A program made the translations under genes and the position numbers. The notes under the pieces are model-generated. The model saw only the letters and a program-made list of their open reading frames with translations. It was not told where the DNA came from and did not search any database. From Paraburkholderia sp. BCC1885 (GTDB lineage: Bacteria > Pseudomonadota > Gammaproteobacteria > Burkholderiales > Burkholderiaceae): a stretch of 64,000 nucleotides of DNA. The stretch is taken from the NCBI RefSeq assembly GCF_900996235.1, contig NZ_CAAJGM010000110.1, positions 85,708-149,707 on the forward strand, in the 5' to 3' direction. Positions 35,193 to 45,000 of the stretch are shown in pieces; within the stretch, counting starts at the first letter, position 1, and each line of letters opens with the position of its first letter.

Positions 35193-36410
35193 ATGAAGCC
35201 GCCCCCGCTACGCATGCCCTTGCTGTGCCTGGGACTGATTGCCCTCGCCGCCCTGGCCGCCTGCGAAAAAACCAAGCCATCCGCCCCTCCTGCGCCGAAA
35301 GTCGGTTTCGTGAAGGTGCAAACCCAGAACGTGCCGCTCACGCGGCAACTGGTTGGCCGTCTGTCGCCGTATTACAGCGCCAATGTCACGGCACGCGTCT
35401 CCGGCGTGCTGCTGCGGCGCGTCTATACGGAAGGCAGCCAGGTGCAGCAAGGCCAGTTGCTGTTCCAGATCGACCCGACGTTCTACAAGACCCAGCTCGA
35501 TAACGACCTCGCGCTAATGGCGCAGGACCAGGCGACCTACATCAACGACAAGGTCACCGCCCAGCGCAACCGCACGTTGCTGCCGGTCGGCTCGGTTTCG
35601 CAACAGACCGTCGACAACTCGGACGCCGCCGAACGCAGCGCCCTCGCCAAGGTGAAGGCCGACGAGGCCACCGTGGAAAGCGCCAAGGTCAACCTCGCCT
35701 ACACCCGCGTGACTTCGCCGATCACCGGCATCGCCGGCCAGCAGCTCGTCACGCAAGGCGCCGTGGTGGGCAGCAGCACCAGCGACGCCGGCTCCAGCGG
35801 CACCTTGCTGACCACGGTTCAGACCATCGATCCGGTCTACGTCAACTTCACCATCAGCGCGGCTGAACTGGTGACGCTGCGCCAGGCGCAAACCAGCGGT
35901 TCGGTGGCGCTCTCGCAGCAGAATCACACCAGCGTGCAGATCAGCCTGCCCAACGGCAGCCAGTACAGCAGCGTCGGCACGCTCGACTTCTCCGACGTCG
36001 CCGTGAACGCCACGACCGGCGCGGTGAATCTGCGCGCGGTGGTCGCCAATCGCGAGCACGTCCTGCTGCCGGGCATGTACGTCACCCTCACGGCTAACTT
36101 CGGACAACAGAATAACGTCATCCTCGTGCCGCAGCAGGCACTGCAGCGCGACACCATCGGCGCTTATCTGCTGACCGTGGGTCCGGACAACAAGGCGGTG
36201 CGCAAGGACGTCGTCGCCGACGACAGCGACGGCAACAACTGGATCATCACCAAGGGGCTGAATGACGGCGACCAGGTCATCGTGTCGGGCCTGCAAAGCG
36301 CACGTGAAGGACAGCCGGTAGACCCGTCCGCGTGGCAACCGCCAGCGGCCGCTTCGGCTGCTGCAGCAGCGTCGGCGCCGGCAGTAGCGGCCGCCGGCAA
36401 AGCGCAATAG
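35193..36410 (+). CDS. RND efflux periplasmic adaptor subunit
   Basis: About 405 residues with lipobox LAAC, so lipid-anchored in the inner membrane. Membrane-fusion-protein marks are LVGRLSPYYSANVTARVSGVLLRRVYTEGSQVQQGQLLFQID, a coiled-coil hairpin, AYTRVTSPITGI, and the beta-barrel VLLPGMYVTLT. The C-terminus is an Ala-rich tail. ATG at 35193 follows CGGAG. It bridges the RND pump and the outer-membrane duct. Confidence 0.92.
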   Translation: MKPPPLRMPLLCLGLIALAALAACEKTKPSAPPAPKVGFVKVQTQNVPLTRQLVGRLSPYYSANVTARVSGVLLRRVYTEGSQVQQGQLLFQIDPTFYKTQLDNDLALMAQDQATYINDKVTAQRNRTLLPVGSVSQQTVDNSDAAERSALAKVKADEATVESAKVNLAYTRVTSPITGIAGQQLVTQGAVVGSSTSDAGSSGTLLTTVQTIDPVYVNFTISAAELVTLRQAQTSGSVALSQQNHTSVQISLPNGSQYSSVGTLDFSDVAVNATTGAVNLRAVVANREHVLLPGMYVTLTANFGQQNNVILVPQQALQRDTIGAYLLTVGPDNKAVRKDVVADDSDGNNWIITKGLNDGDQVIVSGLQSAREGQPVDPSAWQPPAAASAAAAASAPAVAAAGKAQ

Positions 36411-36420
36411 GAGCCACGAC

Positions 36421-39400
36421 ATGCCGAGTTTCTTTATTAACCGCCCGGTGTTCGCGTGGGTCGTCGCCATTCTGATTTCGCTGTTCGGCATCATCTCGGT
36501 GCACAGCATGGGCGTCGATTCCTACCCGGACATCGCGCCGCCGCAGGTGACTGTCACTGCAACGTATCCGGGCGCGAGCGCCGATACGATGGAGTCGACC
36601 GTCACCCAGGTGATCGAGCAGCAGCTCACCGGCATCGATAATCTGCTGTACTTCAGTTCGACCTCGAGCTCGAGCGGCCAGACCATCATCACGCTGACGT
36701 TCGCCACCGGCACCAATGCCGACATCGCCCAGGTTCAGGTGCAGAACAAGGTCACGCTGGCGCAGCCGCTGTTGCCAAGCCAGGTGACCCAGCAGGGCGT
36801 GGTGGTGGCCAAGGCGAGCCCGGACATTCTGATGTTCATCGCGCTGCAGTCGGACAATCCGTCCATCGACGGCCCGCGCCTCGCCGACATTCTCGCCTCG
36901 CAGATCCAGCCGGCCGTCGGCCGCGTCACCGGGGTGGGCAACACCACCCTGCTCGGCTCCGAGTACGCCATGCGGATCTGGCTGGACCCGGCCAAGCTGG
37001 AAGGCTACGGCCTGTCCATCACCCAGGTGCTCAACGCCGTGAACTCGCAGAACGCCCAGTTCGCGGCGGGTTCGCTCGGCGCCGACCCGGCGGTGAACGG
37101 CCAGGTGTTCACCGCGACGGTGTCCGGCGACGCGCTGTTCACCACTCGTAAGCAGTTCGAAGATATCGTCGTGCTGTCCAACAGCAACGGTACGGTCGTG
37201 AAGCTGAGCGATGTGGCGCGCATCACGTTCGGTCCGCAAACCTACGGCGAGAAATCGGTCTTTAACGGCAAGCCGGCCGGGGGTCTCGCGATCTTCCTGC
37301 TGCCGGGTGCGAACGCGCTCTCGGTCGCCAATGCCGTGAAGGCCGAAATGGGCAGCCTTGCCCGCGACCTGCCGGCAGGCGTGACGTGGAATGTGCCATA
37401 CGACACCACGCCGTTCATCACCGCATCGATTTCGGACGTGATACACACGCTGGCCGAGGCCATCATCCTCGTGTTCATCGTGATGCTGATCTTCCTGCAG
37501 AACTTCCGCGCCACCATCATTCCGACGCTGGTGATTCCGGTGGCCCTGCTCGGCACCTTCATCGGCTTGTCGGCGCTGCACTACACGCTGAATCAGTTGA
37601 CGCTGTTCGGCATGGTGCTCGCCATCGGGATTGTGGTGGACGACGCGATCGTGGTGATCGAGAACGTCGAGCGGATCATGAGCGAGGATCACAGCGATCC
37701 ACGCGAGGCGACCCGCAAGGCGATGGGCCAGATCACCGGCGCTATTGTCGCGATCACGGTGGTGCTCTCGGCGGTGTTCGTGCCGTCGGCGCTGCAACCG
37801 GGCGCCACCGGCATCATCTACTCGCAGTTCGCGCTGACGATTGCGGTGTCGATGTGTTTCTCCGCGTTCCTCGCGTTGTCGTTCACGCCTTCGCTGTGCG
37901 CGGCGATTCTGAAACCTGGCCATCAGGTGAAGAAGAATGCCTTCTTCCGCTGGTTCGACCGCGGTTTCGAAAAGACCACCAACACGTATCTCGGACACGT
38001 GGGCCGCGCTGCACGGCATGCCCCGCGCTGGATGATCTTTTTCGTGCTGGCGGTGGTGCTGACCGGCTTCCTGTACACCAAGGTGCCGACCGGCTTCGTG
38101 CCGGATGAAGACCAGGGCTTCATTCTCGCGCTGATCAACCTGCCGCCGGGTTCGACCCTGCAGCGCACCGACCGCGTGATGGCCGAAGTGAGCGACAAGC
38201 TGAGCAAGAGCCCGATCGGTAACGACATCGTCGGCATCTTCCAGCCGGAAGGCTTCAGCTTCGTCGGGGTCAGCGAAAACGTCGGGATGGCGTTTATCAA
38301 GCTCTCGGATTGGGGCAAGCGCTCGAAGACGGCGATGCAGCTGATTCCGCAGGTCAACCAGATCCTCCACGGCATTCCCGACGCGCAGATCTTCGCGGTC
38401 AACCTGCCGACGATTCGCGGCCTGAGCCAGTTCGGCGGGATCGACATGTATCTGCAGGCGCGTGCGGGTCAATCGCGCCAGGAACTCGCCGACGCGCAGA
38501 ACACCCTGCTCGCGAACGCCAGCAAGAGCCCGGTGCTGTTCGGCATCCGGCCCAACTCGCTGCCCACCGCGCCGCAACTGAAGATCATGGTTGACCGCGT
38601 GCAGGCGGAATCGATGGGCCTGTCCCTGAGCGACGTCTACGCGACCATCCAGACGGAACTGGCGCCGTTCTACATCGACCAGTTCACCTACGCGGGCCGC
38701 GTCAAGCGCGTGTATGTGGAAGCGGACGCGCCGTACCGCATGAACATCGATTCGTTCAATCGCCTGTTCACGCCAAGCGGCATCGCCAGCGCGGCAAGCG
38801 GCACGGCCAGCACGGCAGGTTCGGCCACCACCACCAGCGGGTATCTGACGCAGGTCGATCCGTCTGTCACCAACTCGGCGATCAGCCCGTACAACATGGT
38901 GCCGCTCTCCAGCGTGGTGAAGACAAGCTGGGGCATCGGACCGCTGGTGCTGCCGCGCTACAACGGTTACGCCGCAATCGAAATCGTCGGTAACTCGGCG
39001 GCGGGGTATTCGACGGGCCAGGCGATCCAGACGCTGCAAAGCATCGTCGACCGCGAACTGCCGCCTGGGTTCGCTGCGGACTGGACCGGTCAGTCGTATC
39101 AGGAACTGCTCGCCGGCAGCTCGGCGACGGTGCTGATGATGCTGTCCATCCTCGTGGTGTTCCTGTGTCTCGCGGCGCTGTACGAAAGCTGGTCGATCCC
39201 GGTGGCGGTGCTGCTGGTGGTGCCGTTCGGTCTGCTCGGCATGGTGGCTTTCTGCCTCTGGCGCGGTGTGCCGAACGACATCTACTTCAAGATCGGCCTT
39301 GTGACCGTGATCGGACTCGCCGCGAAGAACGCGATTCTGATCGTCGAATTCGCGGTGGAGGGACAAGCGAAGGGCATGACGCTGTTCGATGCCGTGATGA

Positions 39401-39675
39401 GCGCGGGCCGTTTGCGTTTGCGGCCGATTCTGATGACGTCGATGGCCTTCATCCTCGGCGTGCTGCCGCTGGTGCTTTCTACCGGCGCGGGCGCGTCCTC
39501 GCGGCATGAGATCGGCACGGGCGTGATCGGCGGCATGCTGTTCGCCACTTTCTTCGGGCTGCTGATGATCCCGGTGTTCTACGTGGTGGTGCGCCGCGTA
39601 CTGGGTGACAAGCTCGACGAGGTCTCGCACAAGCTGCCGCATCACGGCGACGACAAGCAAGATGTGCCGACCTGA
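36421..39675 (+). CDS. RND multidrug efflux inner-membrane transporter (HAE1 family)
   Basis: 1084 residues with the 12-helix AcrB/MexB layout: N-terminal FFINRPVFAWVVAI, proton-relay aspartates in GIVVDDAIVVIENVER, LPPGSTLQRT at the start of the second half, and the relay lysine in GLAAKNAILIVEFA. A low-complexity Ser/Ala/Gly/Thr stretch of about 20 residues (near 785-800) is inserted in the periplasmic docking region. Ten bases after the adaptor gene, so one operon. Drug range unknown. Confidence 0.95.
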   Translation: MPSFFINRPVFAWVVAILISLFGIISVHSMGVDSYPDIAPPQVTVTATYPGASADTMESTVTQVIEQQLTGIDNLLYFSSTSSSSGQTIITLTFATGTNADIAQVQVQNKVTLAQPLLPSQVTQQGVVVAKASPDILMFIALQSDNPSIDGPRLADILASQIQPAVGRVTGVGNTTLLGSEYAMRIWLDPAKLEGYGLSITQVLNAVNSQNAQFAAGSLGADPAVNGQVFTATVSGDALFTTRKQFEDIVVLSNSNGTVVKLSDVARITFGPQTYGEKSVFNGKPAGGLAIFLLPGANALSVANAVKAEMGSLARDLPAGVTWNVPYDTTPFITASISDVIHTLAEAIILVFIVMLIFLQNFRATIIPTLVIPVALLGTFIGLSALHYTLNQLTLFGMVLAIGIVVDDAIVVIENVERIMSEDHSDPREATRKAMGQITGAIVAITVVLSAVFVPSALQPGATGIIYSQFALTIAVSMCFSAFLALSFTPSLCAAILKPGHQVKKNAFFRWFDRGFEKTTNTYLGHVGRAARHAPRWMIFFVLAVVLTGFLYTKVPTGFVPDEDQGFILALINLPPGSTLQRTDRVMAEVSDKLSKSPIGNDIVGIFQPEGFSFVGVSENVGMAFIKLSDWGKRSKTAMQLIPQVNQILHGIPDAQIFAVNLPTIRGLSQFGGIDMYLQARAGQSRQELADAQNTLLANASKSPVLFGIRPNSLPTAPQLKIMVDRVQAESMGLSLSDVYATIQTELAPFYIDQFTYAGRVKRVYVEADAPYRMNIDSFNRLFTPSGIASAASGTASTAGSATTTSGYLTQVDPSVTNSAISPYNMVPLSSVVKTSWGIGPLVLPRYNGYAAIEIVGNSAAGYSTGQAIQTLQSIVDRELPPGFAADWTGQSYQELLAGSSATVLMMLSILVVFLCLAALYESWSIPVAVLLVVPFGLLGMVAFCLWRGVPNDIYFKIGLVTVIGLAAKNAILIVEFAVEGQAKGMTLFDAVMSAGRLRLRPILMTSMAFILGVLPLVLSTGAGASSRHEIGTGVIGGMLFATFFGLLMIPVFYVVVRRVLGDKLDEVSHKLPHHGDDKQDVPT

Positions 39676-39750
39676 GCGTCGCGCATCACACGACGGAGCC
39701 GCCCTTGACCGGGCGGTATCCGTGACCGGCGGCCCGGGGCGGAATGCGAC

Positions 39751-40389
39751 ATGAAACGAACCCGGGCAGACTCACTCAGAACGCGCGACCGGATTCTGGA
39801 CGCGGCCGAGGCGGCGTTCTACGAACACGGCGTCTCGCAAACCTCGCTCGCCGACATCGCCGAACACGCCGGCCTCACGCGCGGCGCGATTTATGGGCAC
39901 TTCCGCAACAAGGGCGAGGTCTTCACCGCCATGGTGGAGCGCACCGTACTGCCGATGGAAATGCTCTTCACCGTCACGGCGGAACCCGATGAACCCGACC
40001 CGCTCGGGCGCATGGGCGACATCCTGGTGCGTTGCCTGACGAGCGCCGCGACCGAACCGCATAGCCGCCGCGTGTTCGACGTTCTGTTCACAAAATGCGA
40101 ATACACGGCCGACATGGGCCGGGTGCTCGACCGTCAACGCAATGCGGCGCGCTATGGCCGCGAACGGATCGAACTGGGCCTGCGCAACGCGGTGGCGAAA
40201 GGCCAGTTGCCGGTCGACCTCGACATCGAGCGCTCCGCGAGCCTCGTGCAAATCTTTCTGAACGGCGCGTTACGCGACTGGCTGCTGGGGCATGGTTCCA
40301 TCGTGTTGCCGCGCGACGCCAGATACATCGTGGACGCCTGCCTCGGCATGCTCAGGCACACCCGCTCTCCCGCCGGCCACGAATCGTAG
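39751..40389 (+). CDS. TetR/AcrR-family repressor of the efflux operon
   Basis: 212 residues. The N-terminal TetR helix-turn-helix is clear (TRDRILDAAEAAFYEHGVSQTSLADIAEHAGLTRGAIYGHFRNKGEVF), followed by an AcrR-like ligand domain. It lies 75 bases after the RND gene and is probably co-transcribed, so the palindrome at 33398-33417 would give a feedback loop over the entire pump. Confidence 0.93.
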   Translation: MKRTRADSLRTRDRILDAAEAAFYEHGVSQTSLADIAEHAGLTRGAIYGHFRNKGEVFTAMVERTVLPMEMLFTVTAEPDEPDPLGRMGDILVRCLTSAATEPHSRRVFDVLFTKCEYTADMGRVLDRQRNAARYGRERIELGLRNAVAKGQLPVDLDIERSASLVQIFLNGALRDWLLGHGSIVLPRDARYIVDACLGMLRHTRSPAGHES

Positions 40390-40495
40390 CCCCCGCGTCA
40401 ACTTCCCCGCGTCCTCATTCCTAGCTCATTCTTGCCACGCAGAATGGCTCCTGTCAGCAACAGCATCATCCACCCGCAGACGACAGGAGCGAATC

Positions 40496-40783
40496 ATGAA
40501 CTGCAAACATCTGGCATCGATCGTCGTAGCGACGACCGCGTTGGTCCTTTCCATCGGCACCGCTGAGGCGGCACAGGGCTGCGGCCCGGGAGGCTGGCGC
40601 AATGTATGGGGCCAATGCCGCTATGCCGGCCCCGTCATCGTCCAGGCGGCCCCGGTGGTCTACGCCGCGCCGGCCGCGCCCGTTTCGAGTTATGCCTGCC
40701 CGCCGGGATACTGGCTCGGTCCGTGGGGACACTGCCGCGACACGCCTTACCATGGCCGACTGCCGAACGGGATGTATCAGTGA
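40496..40783 (+). CDS. small exported Gly/Cys/Trp-motif protein
   Basis: 95 residues. Signal peptide to about residue 26 (GTAEAA). The mature protein has two related motifs, CGPGGWRNVWGQCR and CPPGYWLGPWGHCR, separated by an Ala/Pro/Val-rich linker; each has paired Cys likely to form disulfides. AGGAGC precedes the ATG at 40496. Similar small proteins occur in proteobacteria but I know no function. The longer frame upstream overlaps the TetR gene and is not used. Confidence 0.72.
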   Translation: MNCKHLASIVVATTALVLSIGTAEAAQGCGPGGWRNVWGQCRYAGPVIVQAAPVVYAAPAAPVSSYACPPGYWLGPWGHCRDTPYHGRLPNGMYQ

Positions 40784-40912
40784 AGCGGACGGCGGCGGCC
40801 TGTGGCGCTTGCACACACGCGCAACCGCCACGGGCCGCCGCTCACCTATACTGAGGGGATCATCGCTGGGTCCGGCACTCACTGCCCTTACTGCGGTGAA
40901 GAGGAGTGCCAA

Positions 40913-41473
40913 ATGGAGTGTGATCTTCATACGATAGCGTCCTTGCTTCGGCGCCCAGGCGCGCGCAGAAACAGGCTTGGGGCGCTGTTATTTCTCGCGC
41001 TGTCATGCAGCGTGAGCACAGCGCGTTCAGCACAGGAGGCACCTCCCGCCGACACATCACCCGCATCTGCGCACGCGAATCACCCTGCCGCGCAAGGTAC
41101 CCACCTCGACCGCTCCGGCAAGACCCGCAAGGGCAAGGTCTCGTACTACGGCCACAAGTTTTACAGGAAGAAGATGGCCGACGGCACGCCGATGGATCCG
41201 CAATCCGATGCTGCCGCCAGCAAGACGCTGCCGATCGGCACCAAGGCCCGCGTCACGAATCTGAAAAACGGCAGCACGGCGGAAGTCGAAATCAGGGATC
41301 GCGGCCCTTACGCGGGGAACCGGATCGTCGACGTCACGCCCAAGACCGCCGACAAGCTCGGCCTTAAAGAGGACGGCACGGCGCCCGTCGAAGTGAAGCC
41401 GGTGGAAGTGCCGCAGCCCGACGGCAGCATGAAACCCGGCACAGGCGCCACGGATTCCGCGCAGAAGCAGTGA
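40913..41473 (+). CDS. RlpA-like double-psi beta-barrel protein
   Basis: About 186 residues. Signal peptide to about residue 40, then a single double-psi beta-barrel with the RlpA order: KVSYYGHKFYRKKMADGTPMD, SKTLPIGTKARVTNLKNGSTAEVEIRDRGPY, RIVDVTPKTADKLGL. RlpA proteins are murein lytic transglycosylases that act at septa; here the SPOR domain is missing and no lipobox is seen. GAGGAG precedes the ATG at 40913. Ala/Pro/Lys-rich low-complexity ends. Confidence 0.87.
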   Translation: MECDLHTIASLLRRPGARRNRLGALLFLALSCSVSTARSAQEAPPADTSPASAHANHPAAQGTHLDRSGKTRKGKVSYYGHKFYRKKMADGTPMDPQSDAAASKTLPIGTKARVTNLKNGSTAEVEIRDRGPYAGNRIVDVTPKTADKLGLKEDGTAPVEVKPVEVPQPDGSMKPGTGATDSAQKQ

Positions 41474-41578
41474 TGGGGGCCGGCGTCGTCTAGCCTATGC
41501 GCGTCCTGTGCGCCATGCGCTTCGAAGTGGACGAGCTTATACTCGGTTCAATCGAACGGACTCCTGCCGACTCCTGCC

Positions 41579-42316
41579 ATGTCCCAGCGCCACACTCATC
41601 CGGAATCGCATTCCGCGGAATTACCGCTGCCGACGCCCAGCGTTGCGTCGCTGTCGATGGCCGCGCTGATCGCGATCCTCGCATGGCTCGCCTTCGCCGC
41701 GCAAACCGACATCACGATTGGCCGGATGCTGCTGCGCGGGCTGGGCGTGATCGATGGCATCGAGCGGATCAGCAGCTATCTGACCAACCTGACGATCTTC
41801 GCCGTCGCGGTCAGTTTTTCCTGCGTGGCGCTGCGCGCCCGTTCCGCGCCCGGTCGATTCTTCCGCAAGCCGCCGGTACTCACGGCCATCGTCGTCTATA
41901 TCGTGTTCGTGGGACTGGCGTATAACTTCCTGCTGCGTCACGTCTGGACACCATCGGGCTATCGCGCGCTGCTCAACGAAGTCCTGCATACGGTCGTCCC
42001 GCTGTTATGCGCGCTTTACTGGCTACTGTTCGTGCCGCGCTTTCATCTGCTGCTGCGCGATTGTCTGTTCTGGCTGATTTATCCGCTCGCCTATCTGGCG
42101 ATGACACTGTGGCGCGGCAGTGAAACCGATTTTTATCCCTACCCTTTCATCGACGTCAGCGAACTCGGTTACGAGCGTGTGCTCATCAATACCGTGCTGC
42201 TGCTGTTCGGCTTCGTCGTGCTCATGGGCGTGTTTATCGCGATCAATCATCGCCGTCCGCGGCGGGCGTCCGCCCCTGAGTCTTCGCAACAAAGCCTGAA
42301 CGGCGACGCCCGTTAA
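41579..42316 (+). CDS. Pr6Pr-family integral membrane protein
   Basis: 245 residues with about six hydrophobic helices. Family features include the GVIDGIERISSYLTNLTIFAV loop, HVWTPSGYRALLNEVLHTVVPLL, and WLIYPLAYLAMTLWRGSETDFYPYPFIDV. Pr6Pr proteins are named for six conserved Pro and Arg residues; their function is not established. Monocistronic as far as seen. Confidence 0.8.
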   Translation: MSQRHTHPESHSAELPLPTPSVASLSMAALIAILAWLAFAAQTDITIGRMLLRGLGVIDGIERISSYLTNLTIFAVAVSFSCVALRARSAPGRFFRKPPVLTAIVVYIVFVGLAYNFLLRHVWTPSGYRALLNEVLHTVVPLLCALYWLLFVPRFHLLLRDCLFWLIYPLAYLAMTLWRGSETDFYPYPFIDVSELGYERVLINTVLLLFGFVVLMGVFIAINHRRPRRASAPESSQQSLNGDAR

Positions 42317-42490
42317 GGCTCGGTCAGGCCTGATCCGGCGCTTCGATATTGAGTTCTCGCGCCAAGGCGCTTAGCTAGCCGTAGTCCACCGTGGACAACA
42401 ATACGGTGAACAGCACCTTCGCGCCGACAAAATGCGCACACGCCATGGAATGCGCGCACGCCACGCGTACAAAAACCCCGCACATGGAAC

Positions 42491-42514
42491 GCGCGGCCTC
42501 AGCCACGGCCGCGC
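42491..42514 (-). terminator. hairpin downstream of the manganese catalase gene
   Basis: GCGCGGCC (42491-42498) pairs with GGCCGCGC (42507-42514) just after the stop codon. On the minus strand a T-run appears about 20 bases further on, so it is at best an imperfect terminator. Confidence 0.35.
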
Positions 42515-42528
42515 CCGCTTCACTCAGC

Positions 42529-43401
42529 TCAAACCGTCTGACCCGCGCCGAGATCCGCGCCAGTAGTCGGGTCCGAACTCGTATCCGACGCGGTTCTCGA
42601 TGCCATGGCCTGCAGCACCTTTACATCGCCGCGCGACACGTTGACGGTCGCCATGCCGTCGCCGCCGTCCACCGCCGGTTGGGGAGATTCGACAAACTCC
42701 CACTCCGGACCCTCGTTCCACGGGCCGCGCGGCGCATCGTCGCCTTGCGACATGTTGTAGTAAACGCTGGTGTACTCCGGCACGCCCGGCAACTTGCCCT
42801 GCGGAAAATTCGGCTGAATCGAATGCAGCGCTTTCTCAAACGACTTTTGATGGGCGATTTCCCGCGTCATCAGAAAGCCAAGCGTTTCCTTGATGCCCGG
42901 ATCGTCCGTCACGTTGATAAGGCGTTCGTAGACAATCTTCGCGCGCGCTTCGGCAGCGATGTTGGACCGCAGATCGGCGGTCGGGTCGCCGATCGTATCG
43001 ACGTAAGATGCGCACCATGGCACGCCGGCCGAATTGGTCAGCGCCGGTCCGCCGCCGTACAGCAGCGCGGTGGTGTGCGAGTCGTTGCCGCCACCTGTCA
43101 TCGAGCGATACAACTCCGCCTCCGCTTCAACGGCTTCGGCAAGCTGACCCTTGGCGCTTTTGTTGAGCATCGCGACGATCGAACCAACGATCTCCAGATG
43201 GCTGAGTTCTTCCGTAGCGATATCGAACAACAGATCCTTGCGGCCCGGATCGTCTTCACCAATGGCCTGGGTGAAGTAACGGCAAGCCGCTCCAAGTTCT
43301 CCCTGCGGACCGCCGAATTGCTCGAGCAGCAGGTTAGCGAGACCGGGATTCGGCGCGGCGACGCGCACCGTGTATTGCAGGCGTTTGTTATGAATGAACA
43401 T
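42529..43401 (-). CDS. manganese catalase family protein
   Basis: About 290 residues of the non-haem di-manganese catalase family. Probable metal-ligand motifs of the four-helix bundle are visible: an early Glu in QGELGAACRYFTQ, EELSHLE, then AEARAKIVYERL and TREIAHQKSF. The C-terminal arm (GPWNEGPEWEFVE) is typical. It would convert hydrogen peroxide to water and oxygen; a haem catalase is also encoded at 59896. ATG 43401 follows CGGAGAA; the longer frame is not used. Confidence 0.92.
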   Translation of the reverse strand: MFIHNKRLQYTVRVAAPNPGLANLLLEQFGGPQGELGAACRYFTQAIGEDDPGRKDLLFDIATEELSHLEIVGSIVAMLNKSAKGQLAEAVEAEAELYRSMTGGGNDSHTTALLYGGGPALTNSAGVPWCASYVDTIGDPTADLRSNIAAEARAKIVYERLINVTDDPGIKETLGFLMTREIAHQKSFEKALHSIQPNFPQGKLPGVPEYTSVYYNMSQGDDAPRGPWNEGPEWEFVESPQPAVDGGDGMATVNVSRGDVKVLQAMASRTASDTSSDPTTGADLGAGQTV

Positions 43402-43899
43402 GAGACTTCTCCGGTGAATGGCCGAAGCGAACTCGCGCGGATGCAGAGAAATGTCAGGGGCCTGCATGCGCCGCGCAATCGTGTTCGACCATGAATCGAC
43501 CCGGACGGCGGTACAACCGAATGGCTGTCCGCACCCAATCATGGGCGCCCGGCTCTCAGAGCAAACGCTCTGGCGAAATGCACGGCGGAAGTGCCTTGCA
43601 TGGCAACGTGTTGCCGACTTGGGTGCAGCATGCGCTGTGCCTGGCGCGCCGCCTGTGACGTCTCGCTATCTGCGATGCGTGGCCCATAACGACGCGCACT
43701 CCCTCCCTCTTTCCCATTTACGTTAATCACGGCTCGATAGCATCCATATGTTTTGAATATGGATGGTGCTTTACATATGTATTTTACATTTGTGATGAGC
43801 GCCTTTACGATCTCCCCCACTGCGTCGCCGGCCTCTTTTTGCTGCAACGTCGAGTGCATCGCGACGCAAAAGAAAATAGAAAATCTCTGGAGACAGTCA
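43402..43899. other. 498-base divergent region between catalase and porin
   Basis: No supported gene. It contains promoters for both divergent genes and the 25-base palindromic site at 43741-43765 in an AT-rich stretch 135 bases before the porin start. Confidence 0.5.
43741..43765. promoter_or_regulatory. palindromic site upstream of the porin gene
   Basis: CATCCATAT (43741-43749) and ATATGGATG (43757-43765) form a perfect 9-bp inverted repeat with a 7-base spacer. It is suited to a dimeric regulator; no obvious regulator gene is adjacent. Confidence 0.5.
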
Positions 43900-44952
43900 G
43901 TGAAAAAACAACGTCTTGCCGCTATTCTTGCGGCAACTAGCTGTGTCTATGCACACGCGCAATCGTCCGTCACCCTTTATGGTGTCGCCGACACCAACAT
44001 CGAATATCTGACTCATGCCAGTGCCACGGGCGGAGGGTTGATTCGAGAAAATTCAGGTGGACTGAGCAATTCGCGCTTCGGTTTCCGCGGCACCGAGGAC
44101 CTGGGCGGCGGGGCATCCGCATGGTTCGTGCTCGAAGCCGGTTTCAACAGCAACGACGGCACGCCGGCCACCGCCGGCACGCTGTTCAACCGCACGGCGG
44201 CGGTTGGCTTGTCCAATGCATTGGGATCGCTCTCTGCGGGCCTGCAATACACGGCCATGTACGATCTGCTCGAAAAGTACGACCCGATGGGTTACGCGCC
44301 GCAGTACACATGGTTCCCGACCACCGGCTCCTCGGACGACTTCTCGTATAAAGCGCGCCTGAACAACTCCGTGAAGTACGTCGGCCAGTTTGCCGGCCTG
44401 AAGGCCATCGCCGACTATAGCTTCGGCGGCGACGCGGGTTCGTTCCAGAGCAGCGCGGCCTATGGCGGTGGCCTCGAGTATGGAATCGGCAGCTTCTCAG
44501 CCGCAGTGGCCTACGACTATCGCAATGGCGCGATCAACTCCAGCGGCACGTGGACGAAAAGCCGCAACCTGAGCCTCTCTGTCCTGCAACGCATCGGCGA
44601 CAGCGAAATCATGGGCGGCTACGAACACTACCTGTACAACCCCACCAAGGGCGCGTCCGTATCTGCCGCGATGTGGTTCGGCGGTGTGCGTTACCGGTTT
44701 ACCCCTGCCTTCCAGCTCACGGCCGCGACTTACTATCAGTCCAACAAGACGGCCGACGTGTCGAACTCGTGGATGGGAGTGCTGAGCGCCGACTATTCGT
44801 TCTCCAAGCGCACCGACGTCTACGCGACCGTAGCCTACGCAGCGGCTACGCGCTATGCGAACGGGACTTATACCCCTGTCGGCGTCACCGATGCCACTGC
44901 TTATGGACCGAACCAGACGGGCGTGACGCTCGGTATCCGGCACCGCTTCTAA
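43900..44952 (+). CDS. Gram-negative porin (Burkholderia OpcP/Omp type)
   Basis: About 350 residues. It starts with GTG at 43900 after TCTGGAGA; the upstream frame to 43753 is not part of it. Signal peptide KKQRLAAILAATSCVYAHA, then the family opening QSSVTLYGVADTNIEYL, SRFGFRGTEDLGGGASAWFVLE and the barrel end TLGIRHRF with terminal Phe. A trimeric 16-strand diffusion porin of the outer membrane. Confidence 0.93.
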   Translation: MKKQRLAAILAATSCVYAHAQSSVTLYGVADTNIEYLTHASATGGGLIRENSGGLSNSRFGFRGTEDLGGGASAWFVLEAGFNSNDGTPATAGTLFNRTAAVGLSNALGSLSAGLQYTAMYDLLEKYDPMGYAPQYTWFPTTGSSDDFSYKARLNNSVKYVGQFAGLKAIADYSFGGDAGSFQSSAAYGGGLEYGIGSFSAAVAYDYRNGAINSSGTWTKSRNLSLSVLQRIGDSEIMGGYEHYLYNPTKGASVSAAMWFGGVRYRFTPAFQLTAATYYQSNKTADVSNSWMGVLSADYSFSKRTDVYATVAYAAATRYANGTYTPVGVTDATAYGPNQTGVTLGIRHRF

Positions 44953-45000
44953 CACAATGAAATGGTAATGGCCGTCTTTCGGATGGCTAATCAATTTGCG

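Noticed and set aside
36277..39660. 1127-codon open frame on the minus strand opposite the RND pump gene
   Set aside because: It is His/Arg/Gln-rich low-complexity antisense of a clear AcrB-type gene in GC-rich DNA, with no domain and no ribosome site. Length alone is explained by codon bias of the sense gene.
42391..43494. 367-codon plus-strand open frame opposite the manganese catalase
   Set aside because: The minus strand encodes a clear di-manganese catalase with ribosome site; the plus frame is Arg-rich and featureless.
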